DNA of 64,000 nucleotides from Thioalkalivibrio sp. XN279 (GCF_011089885.1 NZ_JAANBD010000028.1:359971-423970); one strand, 5' to 3'; positions 1 through 13,122 are shown, counted from the first letter of the stretch. Translations and numbers: made by a program. Notes: generated by a model from the letters alone, not told the origin.

Positions 1-39
1 GCGGTGCCGGAACACCAGCCCAACCGGGGACGACCAGAC

Positions 40-876
40 ATGAAAGACGTGAGCGAGGCCGGAGCCATTAACATCGATCCCATAGCCGACGTCCAGGGCA
101 GCGCAGACCTGCGCAAGATCCCGATCAACAAGGTCGGCATCAAGGACATCTACCATCCGGTGCGCATCAAGGAGCGCACCGGCGGCGAGCAGCACACCGT
201 CGCCAACTTCAACATGTACGTGGACCTGCCCCACAACTTCAAGGGCACGCACATGTCCCGTTTCGTGGAGATCCTCAACAACCACGAGCGGGAAATCTCC
301 GTGAAGTCCTTCCGCGACATGATGAGCGAACTGACCGAGCGGCTGGACGCGGAGTCCGGGCACATCGAGATGAGCTTCCCGTATTTCGTCAACAAGGCAG
401 CGCCGGTCTCGGGCGTGCAGAGCCTGATGGACTACAAGGCGAGCCTCATCGGCGAGCGCAGGGGCGGCGAGAGCATCATCTGGGTCAAGGTCGTGGTCCC
501 GGTCACCAGCCTGTGCCCCTGCTCCAAGAAGATCTCCGATTACGGCGCCCACAACCAGCGTTCCCACGTCACCATCTGCGCCAAGGTCGACGGCCTGGTG
601 TGGCTGGAGGAGCTGATCGAGCTGGCCGAGCAGGAAGCCTCCTGCGAGCTCTACGGGATCCTCAAGCGCCCGGACGAGAAGTACGTCACCGAGCGCGCCT
701 ACGACAATCCCAAGTTCGTCGAGGACCTGGTGCGCGACATCGCCGTGCGGCTGAATGCCGACGAGCGCATCCGCGCCTACACGGTGGAGTCGGAGAACTT
801 CGAGTCCATCCACAACCACTCGGCGTACGCGCTGATCCAGCGCGACAAGGACAAGGACGGGCCGCTGCCGGTCTAG
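40..876 (+). CDS. folE2: GTP cyclohydrolase FolE2 (type IB)
   Basis: FolE2 converts GTP to 7,8-dihydroneopterin triphosphate, the first step of folate (and queuosine-type) pterin synthesis, in the cytoplasm. The 278-residue product has the family's [19 protein letters not shown] segment, with the active-site cysteine region at residues 159-161, and a C-terminal [14 protein letters not shown] stretch typical of FolE2 rather than FolE. I chose the ATG at 40; an in-frame GTG at 4 would add 12 residues. The gene ends inside the end of the convergent DUF4442 gene (4-bp overlap). FolE2 is the metal-flexible isozyme often used under zinc limitation, but no Zur site can be judged because upstream sequence is outside the window. 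Confidence 0.93.
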   Translation: MKDVSEAGAINIDPIADVQGSADLRKIPINKVGIKDIYHPVRIKERTGGEQHTVANFNMYVDLPHNFKGTHMSRFVEILNNHEREISVKSFRDMMSELTERLDAESGHIEMSFPYFVNKAAPVSGVQSLMDYKASLIGERRGGESIIWVKVVVPVTSLCPCSKKISDYGAHNQRSHVTICAKVDGLVWLEELIELAEQEASCELYGILKRPDEKYVTERAYDNPKFVEDLVRDIAVRLNADERIRAYTVESENFESIHNHSAYALIQRDKDKDGPLPV

Positions 877-1346
877 TTACGGGGTGTCAGCCACATGTCG
901 ATATCGGCTGCTGCCACCTCGCGGCCGTGCTCGTCCTTGAGGACCACCTCGATCACCAGGTCGTAGGCCTTGGCGGCAGACACCGGCGTCATCCGCGGCC
1001 GGGCCGAAGCGCGAATGCAGCCCTTGGCCTTCGCCAGGTAGCGCACCGTCATGCCCTTGGGAATCCAGCGCATGTCGGCAGGGATGCTGACGTCGGTGAC
1101 CAGGCCGGCGCACAGCTCGGCAAGGTTGCACAGCGCGATCGCGTGCACCGTGCCGATGTGGTTCTGCACGCTGCGCCGCTGCTTCATCTCGGCCTCGCAC
1201 AAGCCGGGCTCGAGCACCTCGACGCGTGGCGCGATGGAGCCGAAATACGGCGCCTTCATGCACACCACGCGTGAGAACAGGCGTCGGCCGGTCGCGTTGG
1301 CGCCCAACCGCCGCCACAGCCTCATCGCCAGCACTTCCTTCGTCAT
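873..1346 (-). CDS. DUF4442 hotdog-fold protein
   Basis: A 157-residue protein of the DUF4442 type, a branch of the hotdog thioesterase-like fold; its substrate is unknown. The middle ([13 protein letters not shown], then [17 protein letters not shown]) resembles the helix and following strands of hotdog proteins that bind acyl-CoA-like ligands. It is the last gene of a long minus-strand run, 12 bp after the Ser/Thr kinase gene, and its stop overlaps the folE2 stop by 4 bp on the other strand. I infer a thioester-related role only from the fold; no catalytic residue can be assigned with confidence. Confidence 0.75.
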   Translation of the reverse strand: MTKEVLAMRLWRRLGANATGRRLFSRVVCMKAPYFGSIAPRVEVLEPGLCEAEMKQRRSVQNHIGTVHAIALCNLAELCAGLVTDVSIPADMRWIPKGMTVRYLAKAKGCIRASARPRMTPVSAAKAYDLVIEVVLKDEHGREVAAADIDMWLTPRN

Positions 1347-1358
1347 GGTCGTCTTCCC

Positions 1359-2648
1359 TCAGCGCGCCGGGTGCCCGTGCAGCCGCTGGATGAGGTTCTT
1401 GAGGAAGGTGCGGTTGAAACGCAGCTGGCACGACGCCGACAGGGTCTCGAGCATCGTGGAACTGACCTGGAGGAGCGTCACCGGGCCGATGGCGCGTATG
1501 GTCGCCAGGCGGCGCGCGTTCGGCACCGCGCTGCTCTCGCCGAAACAGTCGCCGGCCGCGAGCCGGCCCACCTGCTTGCCGTCGCTCTCCACGGCCACTT
1601 CCCCGCTCACGATCACGTAAAAGCGGTCGTCCATGTCGCCCTGGCGCACGATGTCCTGGCGGGCGGCGTACTCGCGCCATGCCGCGGCCTTCATGAGCTC
1701 GCGGATCTCGGTGTGGGAGAAGTCGTGAAAAAAGTGCAGGCCGCGCAGCAGGCCGACGCGCTCGCGCTCGTCCATGACGTCGCGTGCGTTGCGCATCGAC
1801 TGGTGCGCCTGGGTCAACGCCGCGGCGAACTCCAGCCCGCTGGAAAAACGGTCCGTGGGCTTCTTGCGCATGGCGCGCCACACGATCTCCTCGAGGTCCT
1901 CGGGCACGTCGGTGCGTATGCGATGGATCGGCAGCGGGGTGGCGAACACGATCTGGTGCAGCAGCTTGGCCAGGTTGGAGGCCTTGAACGGGCGGCGCCC
2001 GGTGAGCAGCTCATACATCACGGCGCCGAGGGCGTAGAGATCGGAGCGCGGTGTGACCTCGTCCGCCTTGACCTGCTCGGGCGACATGTAGCTCGGCGAC
2101 CCGGCAACCCCGCGGATGGCGGAGATCTCGGCGTCCTGCCACATGGCGATGCCGAAGTCGATCACGCGCACTTCGTTGTCGATGGTCAGCATGATGTTGC
2201 TGGGCTTGATGTCGCGATGGACCAGTCCCCGCGTGTGCGCGTAATGCATGGCGCGCACCGCGCTGAACATGATGCGCACGACCTCGTCGATGGGCAGCAG
2301 GTTGTCGGCCCGGCAATAGGCGGACAGGGTGCGCGCGCCGTGCACGTGCTCCATCACCACGTAGTAGCGGCCGTCTTCCTCACCGGCGTCGTAAATCGGC
2401 AGGATGTTCGGATGCTGCAGGCGCCCGACCATCTGCGCCTCGTTGAAGAACATCTTGCGCGCCGCTTCCTGCTCGCGCGGATCGTCGCCGCTCACCTCCT
2501 GGTAGAGCTTGATGGCGACGTCGCGGCCGTAGAAGGGGTCGTGCGAAAGATAGACGGTCCCCGAGCTGCCGCGGCCGACTTCGCGAATGATGTTGTACTT
2601 GCCGATCTTCTGCGGAATCTCGGGCTTCTTTTCGCGCGTCAAGGCCAT
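1359..2648 (-). CDS. Ser/Thr protein kinase with C-terminal cyclic nucleotide-binding domain
   Basis: A 429-residue soluble Hanks-type kinase fused to a cNMP-binding domain. The kinase part shows the glycine loop GRGSSGTVY (about 25-33), the ATP lysine VAIK (K48), HRDIKPSN (D146), DFG (164-166) and the activation segment SPSYMSPEQ (184-192), so every catalytic element is present. Residues about 305-425 form a Crp-like beta barrel with FYVIVSGEVAV and GRLAAGDCFGES, the phosphate-binding cassette region. There is no membrane segment or PASTA repeat. It sits 18 bp after pgpA in the rib-nusB-thiL run, an odd place for a kinase. I infer nucleotide- or stress-gated phosphorylation; whether the pocket binds cAMP or another ligand is not visible. 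Confidence 0.93.
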   Translation of the reverse strand: MALTREKKPEIPQKIGKYNIIREVGRGSSGTVYLSHDPFYGRDVAIKLYQEVSGDDPREQEAARKMFFNEAQMVGRLQHPNILPIYDAGEEDGRYYVVMEHVHGARTLSAYCRADNLLPIDEVVRIMFSAVRAMHYAHTRGLVHRDIKPSNIMLTIDNEVRVIDFGIAMWQDAEISAIRGVAGSPSYMSPEQVKADEVTPRSDLYALGAVMYELLTGRRPFKASNLAKLLHQIVFATPLPIHRIRTDVPEDLEEIVWRAMRKKPTDRFSSGLEFAAALTQAHQSMRNARDVMDERERVGLLRGLHFFHDFSHTEIRELMKAAAWREYAARQDIVRQGDMDDRFYVIVSGEVAVESDGKQVGRLAAGDCFGESSAVPNARRLATIRAIGPVTLLQVSSTMLETLSASCQLRFNRTFLKNLIQRLHGHPAR

Positions 2649-2666
2649 GCCGGTGGATATCTCCTG

Positions 2667-3149
2667 TCAGTACATCCCAGCGAGGTACAGGACCGCCGCG
2701 AGCACGAGCGCGCCCCAAGCGGCCGCTGCAATGTCGTCGAGCATAATGCCCAGCCCGCCGCCGACGGCGTGATCCAGTTGGCGAATCGGCCAGGGCTTCC
2801 AGATATCGAACAGGCGGAACACCCCAAAGCCGACCAGCGCCCAAATCCAGCCTGCCGGCAGCAGCAGCATCAGCGCCAGGTAGCCGACGATCTCGTCCCA
2901 CACGATGGCAGGGTGATCATGCACGCCCAGGCGGCGGGCGCTGGCGCCGCAGATCCAGATGCCGGCGAGGGCCATCACCACCACCACGAGCACGCGCAGC
3001 TCCAGGCCCAGCGGTCGCAGCAAGGGGTCGATCAGGACACCCACCACCGTGCCCGCAGTGCCCGGCGCCACCGGGACGAGGCCGGCGCCGAAGCCCAGCG
3101 CCAGGAAGTGCACCGGGTCGCGCAGCAGGCCGGGCGCCAGGCGCGTCAC
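2667..3149 (-). CDS. pgpA: phosphatidylglycerophosphatase A
   Basis: PgpA removes the phosphate from phosphatidylglycerol phosphate at the inner membrane, giving phosphatidylglycerol. The 160-residue product has the family opening PVHFLALGFGAG and the VAPGTAGTVVG signature, the WDEIVGYL acidic motif and several hydrophobic segments (LRVLVVVVMALAGIWIC, LALMLLLPAGWIWALVGFG, AAWGALVLAAVLYLAG). The start is a GTG at 3149 that overlaps the thiL stop (GTGA), indicating translational coupling. The thiL-pgpA pair is typical of gammaproteobacteria. Confidence 0.93.
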   Translation of the reverse strand: MTRLAPGLLRDPVHFLALGFGAGLVPVAPGTAGTVVGVLIDPLLRPLGLELRVLVVVVMALAGIWICGASARRLGVHDHPAIVWDEIVGYLALMLLLPAGWIWALVGFGVFRLFDIWKPWPIRQLDHAVGGGLGIMLDDIAAAAWGALVLAAVLYLAGMY

Positions 3150-4090
3150 CGGGCCGGCTCCCGGAAGTGATCCCAGCCGCCGCCGGGCAGGGATACCGCC
3201 TGCCCGTTGCGGCGCAGTTCCACCCCGCGCCCGGCGCGGATGCGGCCGATGCACACGCCGAGCTCCGGCCAGCCGGCCATGCGCGCCGTCAGGTCGGCAC
3301 GCCGCTCCGGTGGCACGGTGAAGCAGAGCTGGTAGTCGTCGCCACCGTGCAGCGCCATGTCGAGCCCGTCGTCGCCTTCGCGACCGGGTGGCAGGGGCAG
3401 CCGTTCCAGCTCCAGCACCGCGCCGGCCCCGCTGCGCGCAAGGATGTGGCCGAGGTCCTGCAGCAGGCCGTCGGAAACGTCGATCGCCGCTGTCGCCAGG
3501 CCGCGCAGGTCTCGGCCCTGCACCAGGCAGGGCCGGGGCCGCAGGAACGCGGCCGCGCCCGCCGGCTCGCCACGCTGCCAGGCCGCCAGCCCGGCTGCGC
3601 CGATACCCAGCGGGCCGGTCACCCAGATCTCGTCGCCCTCGTGCGCCCCGTCGCGGCGCAAGACCTCCGCCTCCGGGACGAAGCCGGTCAAGGCGAAACT
3701 GACGGCCAGCGGGCCGCGCACCATGTCGCCGCCGACCAGGTCCATGCCGCTCTCGGCCGCCAGTGCGCCGACCCCGTGCGCGAAGCCGTCCAGCCAGTCC
3801 TCGTCGGCGGCCGGCAGGGACAGGGACAGGAGCCCCCACGCCGGCTCCGCACCCATCGCCGCCAGGTCGGACAGGTTGACCGCGAGGCTGCGCCAGCCGA
3901 TATCTTCAGCACTCATGCCGGCAGGGAAATGCACGCCCTCGAGGCAGGTGTCGATGGTCTGGACCAGTGCCATGCCCGGCGGTGGCCGCAACACGGCAGC
4001 GTCGTCGCCCGGCCCGAGCACCACGTCGGCGCGACGGCACGGCAGGGCCCGGGTGAGCCGCGCGATGAGATCGAATTCGCCCCCGCTCAC
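3146..4090 (-). CDS. thiL: thiamine-monophosphate kinase
   Basis: ThiL phosphorylates thiamine monophosphate to the coenzyme thiamine diphosphate using ATP. The 314-residue protein carries GPGDDAAVL near the N terminus, the metal-binding VNLSDLAAMGA stretch, GGDMVRG and the later AIDVSDGL motif, all typical of the AIR synthase-like fold of ThiL. Length is normal. Its start overlaps the stop of the DUF2889 gene by 4 bp, and its stop overlaps the pgpA GTG, so the three are probably translated together. Confidence 0.95.
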   Translation of the reverse strand: MSGGEFDLIARLTRALPCRRADVVLGPGDDAAVLRPPPGMALVQTIDTCLEGVHFPAGMSAEDIGWRSLAVNLSDLAAMGAEPAWGLLSLSLPAADEDWLDGFAHGVGALAAESGMDLVGGDMVRGPLAVSFALTGFVPEAEVLRRDGAHEGDEIWVTGPLGIGAAGLAAWQRGEPAGAAAFLRPRPCLVQGRDLRGLATAAIDVSDGLLQDLGHILARSGAGAVLELERLPLPPGREGDDGLDMALHGGDDYQLCFTVPPERRADLTARMAGWPELGVCIGRIRAGRGVELRRNGQAVSLPGGGWDHFREPAR

Positions 4091-4641
4091 TGTGCGCCGC
4101 GATACCAGCGCGGCGCAATCTCGCGCACGATGGGTCCGTCGGTGGCCAGCGCGTGGCAGCCGTCCAGGTGCGGCGGCTTCTTCTGCATGCCCTCGGTCAC
4201 CGCCTCGTCACGGCTCTTCAGCGGCATGATGGTCTGCAGCGCCACCACGGCCAGCTCCTGCACCAGGCGGGTGAGGTGCGTGCAGCCGGCCACGCCGCCG
4301 AGCCGCTGCATCACCAGCTTGGTCCAGCCCGGCCGCAGGCGCGTCCCGACCAGGGTCTCGTAGGCCGGCTCGATGCCGCCGCAATTGGGGAAGGGATGGG
4401 CGTCGGAGGCGGCCTCGATGGCCTTGATCTCCAGCTGGTCGTCCAGGGTGATGCGCATCCACATGTCGTGCACCGGCATGCCGGGCTCGACCCGCCCGCG
4501 ATAACGGCTGTCGAAGCCGTAGTCCTTGGTGTCCCTCATGCGCCCTTCGATGTCCCACAGGCCGTCGGCACGGCGGAAGCCGCGACACTCGATCTCGCGC
4601 CGGTGGATGGCTTCACGCTCGGCCGGTGCGGACAACGGCAT
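4087..4641 (-). CDS. DUF2889 family protein
   Basis: A 184-residue protein that resembles the DUF2889 family, whose function I do not know. Visible features are a charged N terminus (REAIHRREIECRGF), a strand-rich middle (YGFDSRYRGRV, MPVHDMWMRITLDDQLEI), a cysteine in PFPNCGGIEPAY and the VAGCTHLTRLVQEL helix. The start chosen is the ATG at 4641, preceded by a strong AGGAGG 7 bases upstream; an earlier in-frame start at 4683 would overlap nusB. It sits 10 bp after nusB and overlaps thiL by 4 bp. Confidence 0.8.
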   Translation of the reverse strand: MPLSAPAEREAIHRREIECRGFRRADGLWDIEGRMRDTKDYGFDSRYRGRVEPGMPVHDMWMRITLDDQLEIKAIEAASDAHPFPNCGGIEPAYETLVGTRLRPGWTKLVMQRLGGVAGCTHLTRLVQELAVVALQTIMPLKSRDEAVTEGMQKKPPHLDGCHALATDGPIVREIAPRWYRGAQ

Positions 4642-4651
4642 TACGGTCCTC

Positions 4652-5107
4652 CTAGGCCTCGGCGGCGCCGGTCTCCGGCGCACGGTGGCGGCGCGCTGCC
4701 CGGTCCAGCACGGCGTTGACGAAACGATGCCCGTCGGTGCCGCCGTAGCGCCGGCACAGGTCCACGGCCTCGTTGATCACCACGCGCCAGGGAATCTCGG
4801 GCTTGTGCGCCAGCTCGTACATCCCGATGAGCAATATCGCGTGCTCCACCGGGTCGAGCTGGGACACGGGCCGGTCGGAAAAGTCCCCCAGCGAGGCGTC
4901 GAGCTCGGCGGCGTGCTCCGTCGCCTGCAGCACCAGGTCCTTGAAATACGCCTCGTCGGCACCCTGCGGCATGCGCTCGGCAAGAAACTCCAGCAGCACG
5001 TCCTTGCCCAGCTGGCCGCCGATCTGCCACTGGTAGAGCGCCTGCAAGGCCAGCTCGCGCGAGGCGCTGCGGCCCCGGCGGCGGCGACTGTTGCCGGTTT
5101 CGGCCAC
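4652..5107 (-). CDS. nusB: transcription antitermination factor NusB
   Basis: NusB joins NusE (S10) on boxA RNA in rRNA antitermination complexes. The 151-residue protein shows the helical NusB pattern: SASRELALQALYQWQIGG, the SQLDPVEHAILLIGMYEL segment, PWRVVINEAVDLCRRYGGTDGHRFVNAVLD. The start is inferred to be the GTG at 5107, one base after the ribH stop; the reading frame runs further upstream but that part is the shadow of ribH. The basic N terminus (NSRRRRGR) is usual for the family. The ribH-nusB junction matches the standard gammaproteobacterial order. Confidence 0.94.
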   Translation of the reverse strand: MAETGNSRRRRGRSASRELALQALYQWQIGGQLGKDVLLEFLAERMPQGADEAYFKDLVLQATEHAAELDASLGDFSDRPVSQLDPVEHAILLIGMYELAHKPEIPWRVVINEAVDLCRRYGGTDGHRFVNAVLDRAARRHRAPETGAAEA

Positions 5108-5108
5108 C

Positions 5109-5585
<477 letters not shown>

Positions 5586-5610
5586 GTCCCGTCCCTCGAG
5601 CGGTCGCTGC

Positions 5611-6739
<1,129 letters not shown>

Positions 6740-6756
<17 letters not shown>

Positions 6757-7384
6757 AACCGTATTCCTCCAGCCGCGCCCTGCTGAGGCCGCCGGGCTCG
6801 CCGACCAGCCGCTCCAGGTAGCGCGCCACGATATCCACTTCCAGGTTCACGCGGCTGCCCGCGCGATAGCTGCCGAAGACCGTGGCCTCCAGCGTGTGCG
6901 GCACGATGTTGACGCCGAACACGGCGCCGTCGACCTCGTTCACGGTCAGGCTCACGCCGTCGACACAAATGGAGCCCTTGCGCGCCAGGTAGCGGGAGAG
7001 CTCCGCGGGCACCCGGATGCGAAAGCGCACCGAGCGCCCGTCGTCGGCGCGGCTCTCCACCTCGCCGACACCATCCACGTGGCCGGTGACGAGGTGGCCG
7101 CCCAGCGGCTTGGCGAGCGTCAGCGCGCGCTCGAGGTTGACGCGGCTGCCCCGCTCCAGTCTGCCGAGCGTGGTGAGCGCCAGGCTTTCGCGCGACACGT
7201 CGGCGGCAAAGCCGTCCGCCGCGAGTTCCACCGCAGTCAGGCAACAGCCGTTCACCGCGATGCTGTCGCCTATGGCCGCGGCCGCAAGATCCAGCCCGCC
7301 CGCCTGCACGCGCAGGCGCACGTCGCCCCCGCGCGGCTCGAGGGCGCTGATGCTGCCGACGGCTTCGATGATGCCGGTGAACAT
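6740..7384 (-). CDS. ribE: riboflavin synthase alpha chain
   Basis: Riboflavin synthase dismutates two 6,7-dimethyl-8-ribityllumazine molecules into riboflavin and the ribitylamino-uracil substrate of RibH. The 214-residue protein has two lumazine-binding repeats (about 1-97 and 98-195), each with a recognisable VNGCCLTAV / [11 protein letters not shown] motif, the start [10 protein letters not shown] and [13 protein letters not shown] at the second barrel. The start is the ATG at 7384; upstream frame belongs to the ribD shadow. It lies 32 bp after ribD and its end overlaps the ribBA start. Confidence 0.96.
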
Positions 7385-7416
7385 GCCGGGCGAAGTCTCC
7401 TGCTGCAGGACGGGCG

Positions 7417-8541
7417 TCAGGCCGGCTCGGCGGTGATGCGGAGATCCGTCCCCACCGGCGTGACGTCGGTAAAGCGCCATTGTAACCGCTCCGACAGGTG
7501 CTTCAGTCCGGGGAGGTCGAACATGCCCCGCGCATCGCTGCCGAGCAGCGCCGGCGCCAGGTAAACCACCAGCCGGTCGACCAGGCCGGCGGCGAGAAAG
7601 GCGCCCGCCAGCCGGGCGCCGGTTTCCACCAGCACCTCGTTGCATTCCCGCTCCGCGAGCAGCTGCAGCAGGGCGTCCAGGTCGAGGCCCTTGGCCCCGC
7701 GCGGCAGTGCAACGATCTCGGCCCCGGCCGCCGCCAGGCCCTGCGCGCCCGGCGCCGCGACATCCGGCACGCACACCACGGCGTGGCCGGGCGGCGCGAG
7801 GATACGCGCCGAGAGCGGCGTCTGCATGCGTCCGTCGAGCACGACCCGCAGCGGCTGCCGCCCCCGCGTGAGCTCCGGCTCCAGCCGCACGTCCAGGCGC
7901 GGATCGTCCATGCGCACCGTGCCGCTCCCCGTCACCACTGCGCAGCTCTCGCCGCGCAGGCGCTGCACGTCAGCGCGCGCCTCGGGCCCGGTGATCCACT
8001 GGCTCTCGCCCGAGGCCATGGCGGTGCGCCCGTCCAGGCTGGCGCCCACCTTGAGCGTGACGCGCGGCCGGCCCCGCGCCATGCGACTGGCGAAGCCGGC
8101 GTTCAGTGCCCCGGCCTCTTGCGCCATGAGCCCGCTCTGCACCTCGATCCCGGCGGCGCGCAGCGCGGCGAAACCCTGCCCCGCCACGCGCGGGTTCGGG
8201 TCTTCCATGGCCGCCACCACGCGCGCCACGCGAGCGGCGATGAGTGCATCCGCACAGGGTGGCGTTCGGCCGTGGTGGCTGCAGGGCTCGAGGTTGAGAT
8301 AGGCGGTTGCGCCGCGTGCGGCCGCGCCGGCGGCGGCAAGGGCCTCGATCTCGGCATGCGGGCCGCCGGTGCGGGCATGGAAGCCCTCGCCGAGCAGCGT
8401 ATCGCCGCGCGCAATCACGCAGCCGACGCGCGGATTGGGCGCCGCGCTGTACAGGCCTGCGCGCGCCAGTTCCAGCGCGCGCGCCATCCAGCGGCGGTCC
8501 GTCGCGGTGAACTCCGCCAGCGTCGCGCCCGGGTCGCTCAC
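7417..8541 (-). CDS. ribD: bifunctional pyrimidine deaminase/reductase RibD
   Basis: RibD performs the second and third steps of riboflavin synthesis: deamination of the GTP-derived pyrimidine and NADPH reduction of its ribosyl chain. The 374-residue product has the zinc deaminase site HAE (in [11 protein letters not shown]) and [11 protein letters not shown] in the first 150 residues, then a reductase domain with [17 protein letters not shown], the SGESQWITG segment and the C-terminal [12 protein letters not shown]. Its ATG overlaps the nrdR stop (ATGA), so the two are translationally coupled. Confidence 0.96.
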   Translation of the reverse strand: MSDPGATLAEFTATDRRWMARALELARAGLYSAAPNPRVGCVIARGDTLLGEGFHARTGGPHAEIEALAAAGAAARGATAYLNLEPCSHHGRTPPCADALIAARVARVVAAMEDPNPRVAGQGFAALRAAGIEVQSGLMAQEAGALNAGFASRMARGRPRVTLKVGASLDGRTAMASGESQWITGPEARADVQRLRGESCAVVTGSGTVRMDDPRLDVRLEPELTRGRQPLRVVLDGRMQTPLSARILAPPGHAVVCVPDVAAPGAQGLAAAGAEIVALPRGAKGLDLDALLQLLAERECNEVLVETGARLAGAFLAAGLVDRLVVYLAPALLGSDARGMFDLPGLKHLSERLQWRFTDVTPVGTDLRITAEPA

Positions 8542-9038
8542 TTGCCCTCGCGCGGCAGCAGCGACATCTGTTCCTTGCCGATCGGGGCGGCGTCACGCAG
8601 GCGCTCGATCTCCTGGCGGAACTCCTCCACGTCCTGGAAGCTGCGATACACGGAGGCGAAGCGAACGTAGGCCACCTCGTCGAGGCCGCGCAGCTCGTCC
8701 ATCACCAGCTGGCCGACAAAATTCGACGGCAGCTCGCGCTCCCCGGTGGTCATGAGCCGCTGCAGGATGCGGGAAATCGCCTCCTCCACGTCCTCGGCGG
8801 ACACCGGGCGCTTTTCCAGCGCGCGCATCACGCCGGCGCGCAGCTTGCCCTCGTCGAAGGGCTCGCGCCGGTCGTCGCGCTTGACCAGGCGCGGCAGCAC
8901 GAGCTCGGCGGTCTCGAAGGTGGTGAAGCGCTCCTCGCAGGCCAGGCACTGGCGCCGGCGCCGCACCTGCAGCCCGTTACCCGCCAGCCGCGAGTCGATG
9001 ACCTTGGTCTCCTCGTGGCGACAGAAGGGGCAGTACAT
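8538..9038 (-). CDS. nrdR: ribonucleotide reductase regulator NrdR
   Basis: NrdR is the ATP/dATP-sensing repressor of ribonucleotide reductase genes. The 166-residue protein has the N-terminal zinc ribbon ([13 protein letters not shown] and [13 protein letters not shown], four cysteines) followed by an ATP-cone domain ([19 protein letters not shown]). Length is standard. It is 35 bp downstream of glyA and overlaps ribD, the usual gammaproteobacterial order. No nrd genes are in the window. Confidence 0.96.
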   Translation of the reverse strand: MYCPFCRHEETKVIDSRLAGNGLQVRRRRQCLACEERFTTFETAELVLPRLVKRDDRREPFDEGKLRAGVMRALEKRPVSAEDVEEAISRILQRLMTTGERELPSNFVGQLVMDELRGLDEVAYVRFASVYRSFQDVEEFRQEIERLRDAAPIGKEQMSLLPREGK

Positions 9039-9073
9039 GGCGGCTCCAGGCGGCGCTCAGCCGGGCCGGCGGC

Positions 9074-10327
9074 TCAGCCGTAGACCGGGAAGCGTCCGCA
9101 CAGCTCGAGAACCTGGCCACGCACGCGCCGGATGGTGTCCTCGTCCTCGATGTTGTCGAGCACGTCGGCGATCCAGCCCGCCAGCGTGCGGCACTCCGCC
9201 GCGCCGAAGCCGCGCGTGGTGATGGCCGGGGTGCCCATGCGGATGCCGCTGGTGACGAAGGGCGAGCGCGGGTCGTTCGGCACGGAGTTCTTGTTCACCG
9301 TGATGTTGGCCCGGCCCAGCGCGGCATCCGCATCCTTGCCGGTGATGTTCTTGTCGATCAAGTCGAGCAGGAACAGGTGGTTGTCGGTGCCGCCCGAGAC
9401 GATGCGATAACCGCGCTCCATCAGGGTCGCCGCCATGGCGCGCGCGTTGTCGACCACCTGCTGCTGGTAAGCCTTGAACTCCGGCTGCAGGGCCTCCTTG
9501 AAGGCCACCGCCTTGGCCGCGATGACGTGCATCAGCGGACCGCCCTGGGTGCCCGGGAACACCAGCGAGTTGAGCTTCTTTTCCAGCGCCTCGTTGCTCT
9601 TCGCCAGGATGATGCCGCCGCGCGGGCCGCGCAGGGTCTTGTGGGTGGTGGAAGTCACCACGTCGGCATGGGGCACCGGGCTCGGGTACACGCCCGCGGC
9701 CACCAGGCCGGCGATGTGCGCCATGTCCGCCATGAGGAATGCGCCGACCGAGTCGGCGATCTCGCGGAAGCGCGCCCAGTCCACCACGCGGGAGTACGCC
9801 GAGAAGCCGGCGATGATCAGCTTCGGCTGGTGCTGCTTTGCGAGCGATGCCACCTGCTCGTAGTCGATTTCGCTGCCGTCGGCCGTCAGCCCGTACTGGA
9901 TGGCGTGATAGACGCGGCCGGAGAAGTTGACCTTGGCGCCGTGGGTGAGATGGCCGCCATGGGCCAGGCTCATGCCGAGAATGGTGTCGCCCGGCTCGAT
10001 CATGGCCATGAAGGCCGCGACGTTGGCCTGCGAGCCCGAGTGCGGCTGCACATTGGCGTAGTCGGCGCCGAACAGCTGCTTGGCGCGCTCGATGGCGAGC
10101 TCCTCGGCCTGGTCCACGTACTCGCAGCCGCCGTAGTAGCGCTTGCCAGGGTAGCCCTCGGCGTACTTGTTGGTGAGCACCGACCCCTGCGCCTCGAGCA
10201 CGCGCGGGCTGGCGTAGTTCTCGGAAGCGATCAGCTCGACATGTTCTTCCTGGCGGCGCCGCTCGGCATCGAGCGCGGCCTGGAGTTCGTCGTCGAAACC
10301 AGCGATTTTCATGTCGGGGCTGAACAT
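9074..10327 (-). CDS. glyA: serine hydroxymethyltransferase
   Basis: GlyA interconverts serine and glycine with tetrahydrofolate as one-carbon carrier, using PLP. The 417-residue sequence includes the N-terminal [18 protein letters not shown], the substrate/PLP region [22 protein letters not shown], the PLP lysine in [14 protein letters not shown], and the end motif [15 protein letters not shown]. Length is standard. A second in-frame ATG five codons in (MKIAGF) is an alternative start. It heads the nrdR-rib-nusB-thiL-pgpA run and lies 37 bp after the deacetylase gene. Confidence 0.97.
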   Translation of the reverse strand: MFSPDMKIAGFDDELQAALDAERRRQEEHVELIASENYASPRVLEAQGSVLTNKYAEGYPGKRYYGGCEYVDQAEELAIERAKQLFGADYANVQPHSGSQANVAAFMAMIEPGDTILGMSLAHGGHLTHGAKVNFSGRVYHAIQYGLTADGSEIDYEQVASLAKQHQPKLIIAGFSAYSRVVDWARFREIADSVGAFLMADMAHIAGLVAAGVYPSPVPHADVVTSTTHKTLRGPRGGIILAKSNEALEKKLNSLVFPGTQGGPLMHVIAAKAVAFKEALQPEFKAYQQQVVDNARAMAATLMERGYRIVSGGTDNHLFLLDLIDKNITGKDADAALGRANITVNKNSVPNDPRSPFVTSGIRMGTPAITTRGFGAAECRTLAGWIADVLDNIEDEDTIRRVRGQVLELCGRFPVYG

Positions 10328-10364
10328 GGGGGTCTCCGGGGCGGGGTCAAAGCGTCATTTTACC

Positions 10365-11306
10365 TCAGACGCTGTCGGCGAACTCCTTCACCACCCGGCT
10401 CCACGCGGCGGCGACGTTGCGCCGGTTGTAACCCCCGCCGCCCAGGCCGAGCACGCGGCCCTGGGCGTAGCGGTCGGCCAGCCGGCACACGGCCCTGGCC
10501 GCGGCGCCGTGCGCGTCCTCGCTGAACTGCAGGTGCGTCAGCGGATCCCCGGCAATGCTGTCGGCCCCGGCGACGAGGATGAAAAACTCCGGCCTGGCAT
10601 CCTCGAGGAATGCCTCCATCTCGCCCCAGGCCTCGACGAACTCCTCGTCGTCGGCGCCCGGATGGAGGGGGATGTTGAGCTTGGCGCCCTCTCCGGGCCC
10701 GATACCGGTCTCGTTGCGCGCGCCGGTGCCGGGAAACAGGAAGCGCCCGTCCTCGTGCATGTCCGCGAAGATCACGTCGGGATCCGAGGCGAAGCCGTAG
10801 TACACGCCGTCGCCGTGATGCGCGTCGATATCGACGTAGGCAATGCGCCGGATGCCGTGCCGCTTGCGCAGGTTTTCGATCAGCACGCCGATGTCGTTGA
10901 AGACGCAGAAGCCCGAGGTCTTGTCGCGCGCCGCGTGGTGCAGGCCCGCGATGGGCACGAAGACGCGCTTCGCTTCGCCGGTCGCGAGCAACTCACCCGC
11001 CTGCAGCGTCGCGCCGACCACGTTCGCGGCCGTGTGGTAGACGCCGGGGAAGGCCGGCGTGTCGCCGTCGTCGAGGAAGCCGATGCCCTCCACCGACATG
11101 CGTTCGATGAAACTGACATGGCGGGCGGTGTGGAACAGCTCGAGCTCGGCGCGGCTGGCCGGGCGTTCCGGATCCTCGATCCACACCCGCGACTCGAGGT
11201 CGTGTTCGCGCAGGCCGCGCAGGAACACCTCATGGCGATCCTGACCGAACGGGTGCCCATTGCCGAAACCGTAGTCGGCAATCGACTCCCCGGCGAGGAC
11301 CCGCAC
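10365..11306 (-). CDS. histone deacetylase family protein
   Basis: A zinc-dependent deacetylase of the HDAC/AcuC superfamily, presumably acting on acetylated proteins, polyamines or other small amides. The metal- and substrate-binding motifs are complete: GLHHAARDKTSGFCVFNDIGV, DIDAHHGDGVYYGF (metal Asp and His) and a later GADSIAGDPL, then LGLGGGGYN near the end. The start is uncertain: I prefer the GTG at 11306 because homologues begin at about VRVL and an AGGAAG lies 9 bases upstream, but ATGs at 11348 and 11372 are in frame. The substrate cannot be told from sequence; acetate metabolism genes pta-ackA are 30 kb away. Confidence 0.9.
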   Translation of the reverse strand: MRVLAGESIADYGFGNGHPFGQDRHEVFLRGLREHDLESRVWIEDPERPASRAELELFHTARHVSFIERMSVEGIGFLDDGDTPAFPGVYHTAANVVGATLQAGELLATGEAKRVFVPIAGLHHAARDKTSGFCVFNDIGVLIENLRKRHGIRRIAYVDIDAHHGDGVYYGFASDPDVIFADMHEDGRFLFPGTGARNETGIGPGEGAKLNIPLHPGADDEEFVEAWGEMEAFLEDARPEFFILVAGADSIAGDPLTHLQFSEDAHGAAARAVCRLADRYAQGRVLGLGGGGYNRRNVAAAWSRVVKEFADSV

Positions 11307-11457
11307 CTCGCCTTTCTTCCTGCGCTTGAGAAACACCCGGCACTCCATCCAGGGACCGTTTCGACCGAGCATAAACCACCGCCCGGCAAAGTGACACGCC
11401 CACGGCGGGTGGCGCATAATGCCGGCCCTTTCCCAGCAACACCCCCAAGTTCAAGCC

Positions 11458-13122
<1,665 letters not shown>

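Noticed and set aside
1371..3170. A 599-codon open frame on the plus strand opposite the kinase and pgpA genes
   Set aside because: It is antisense to two well-supported genes, low in recognisable motifs and rich in Ala/Arg/His, as expected of antisense frames in GC-rich DNA.
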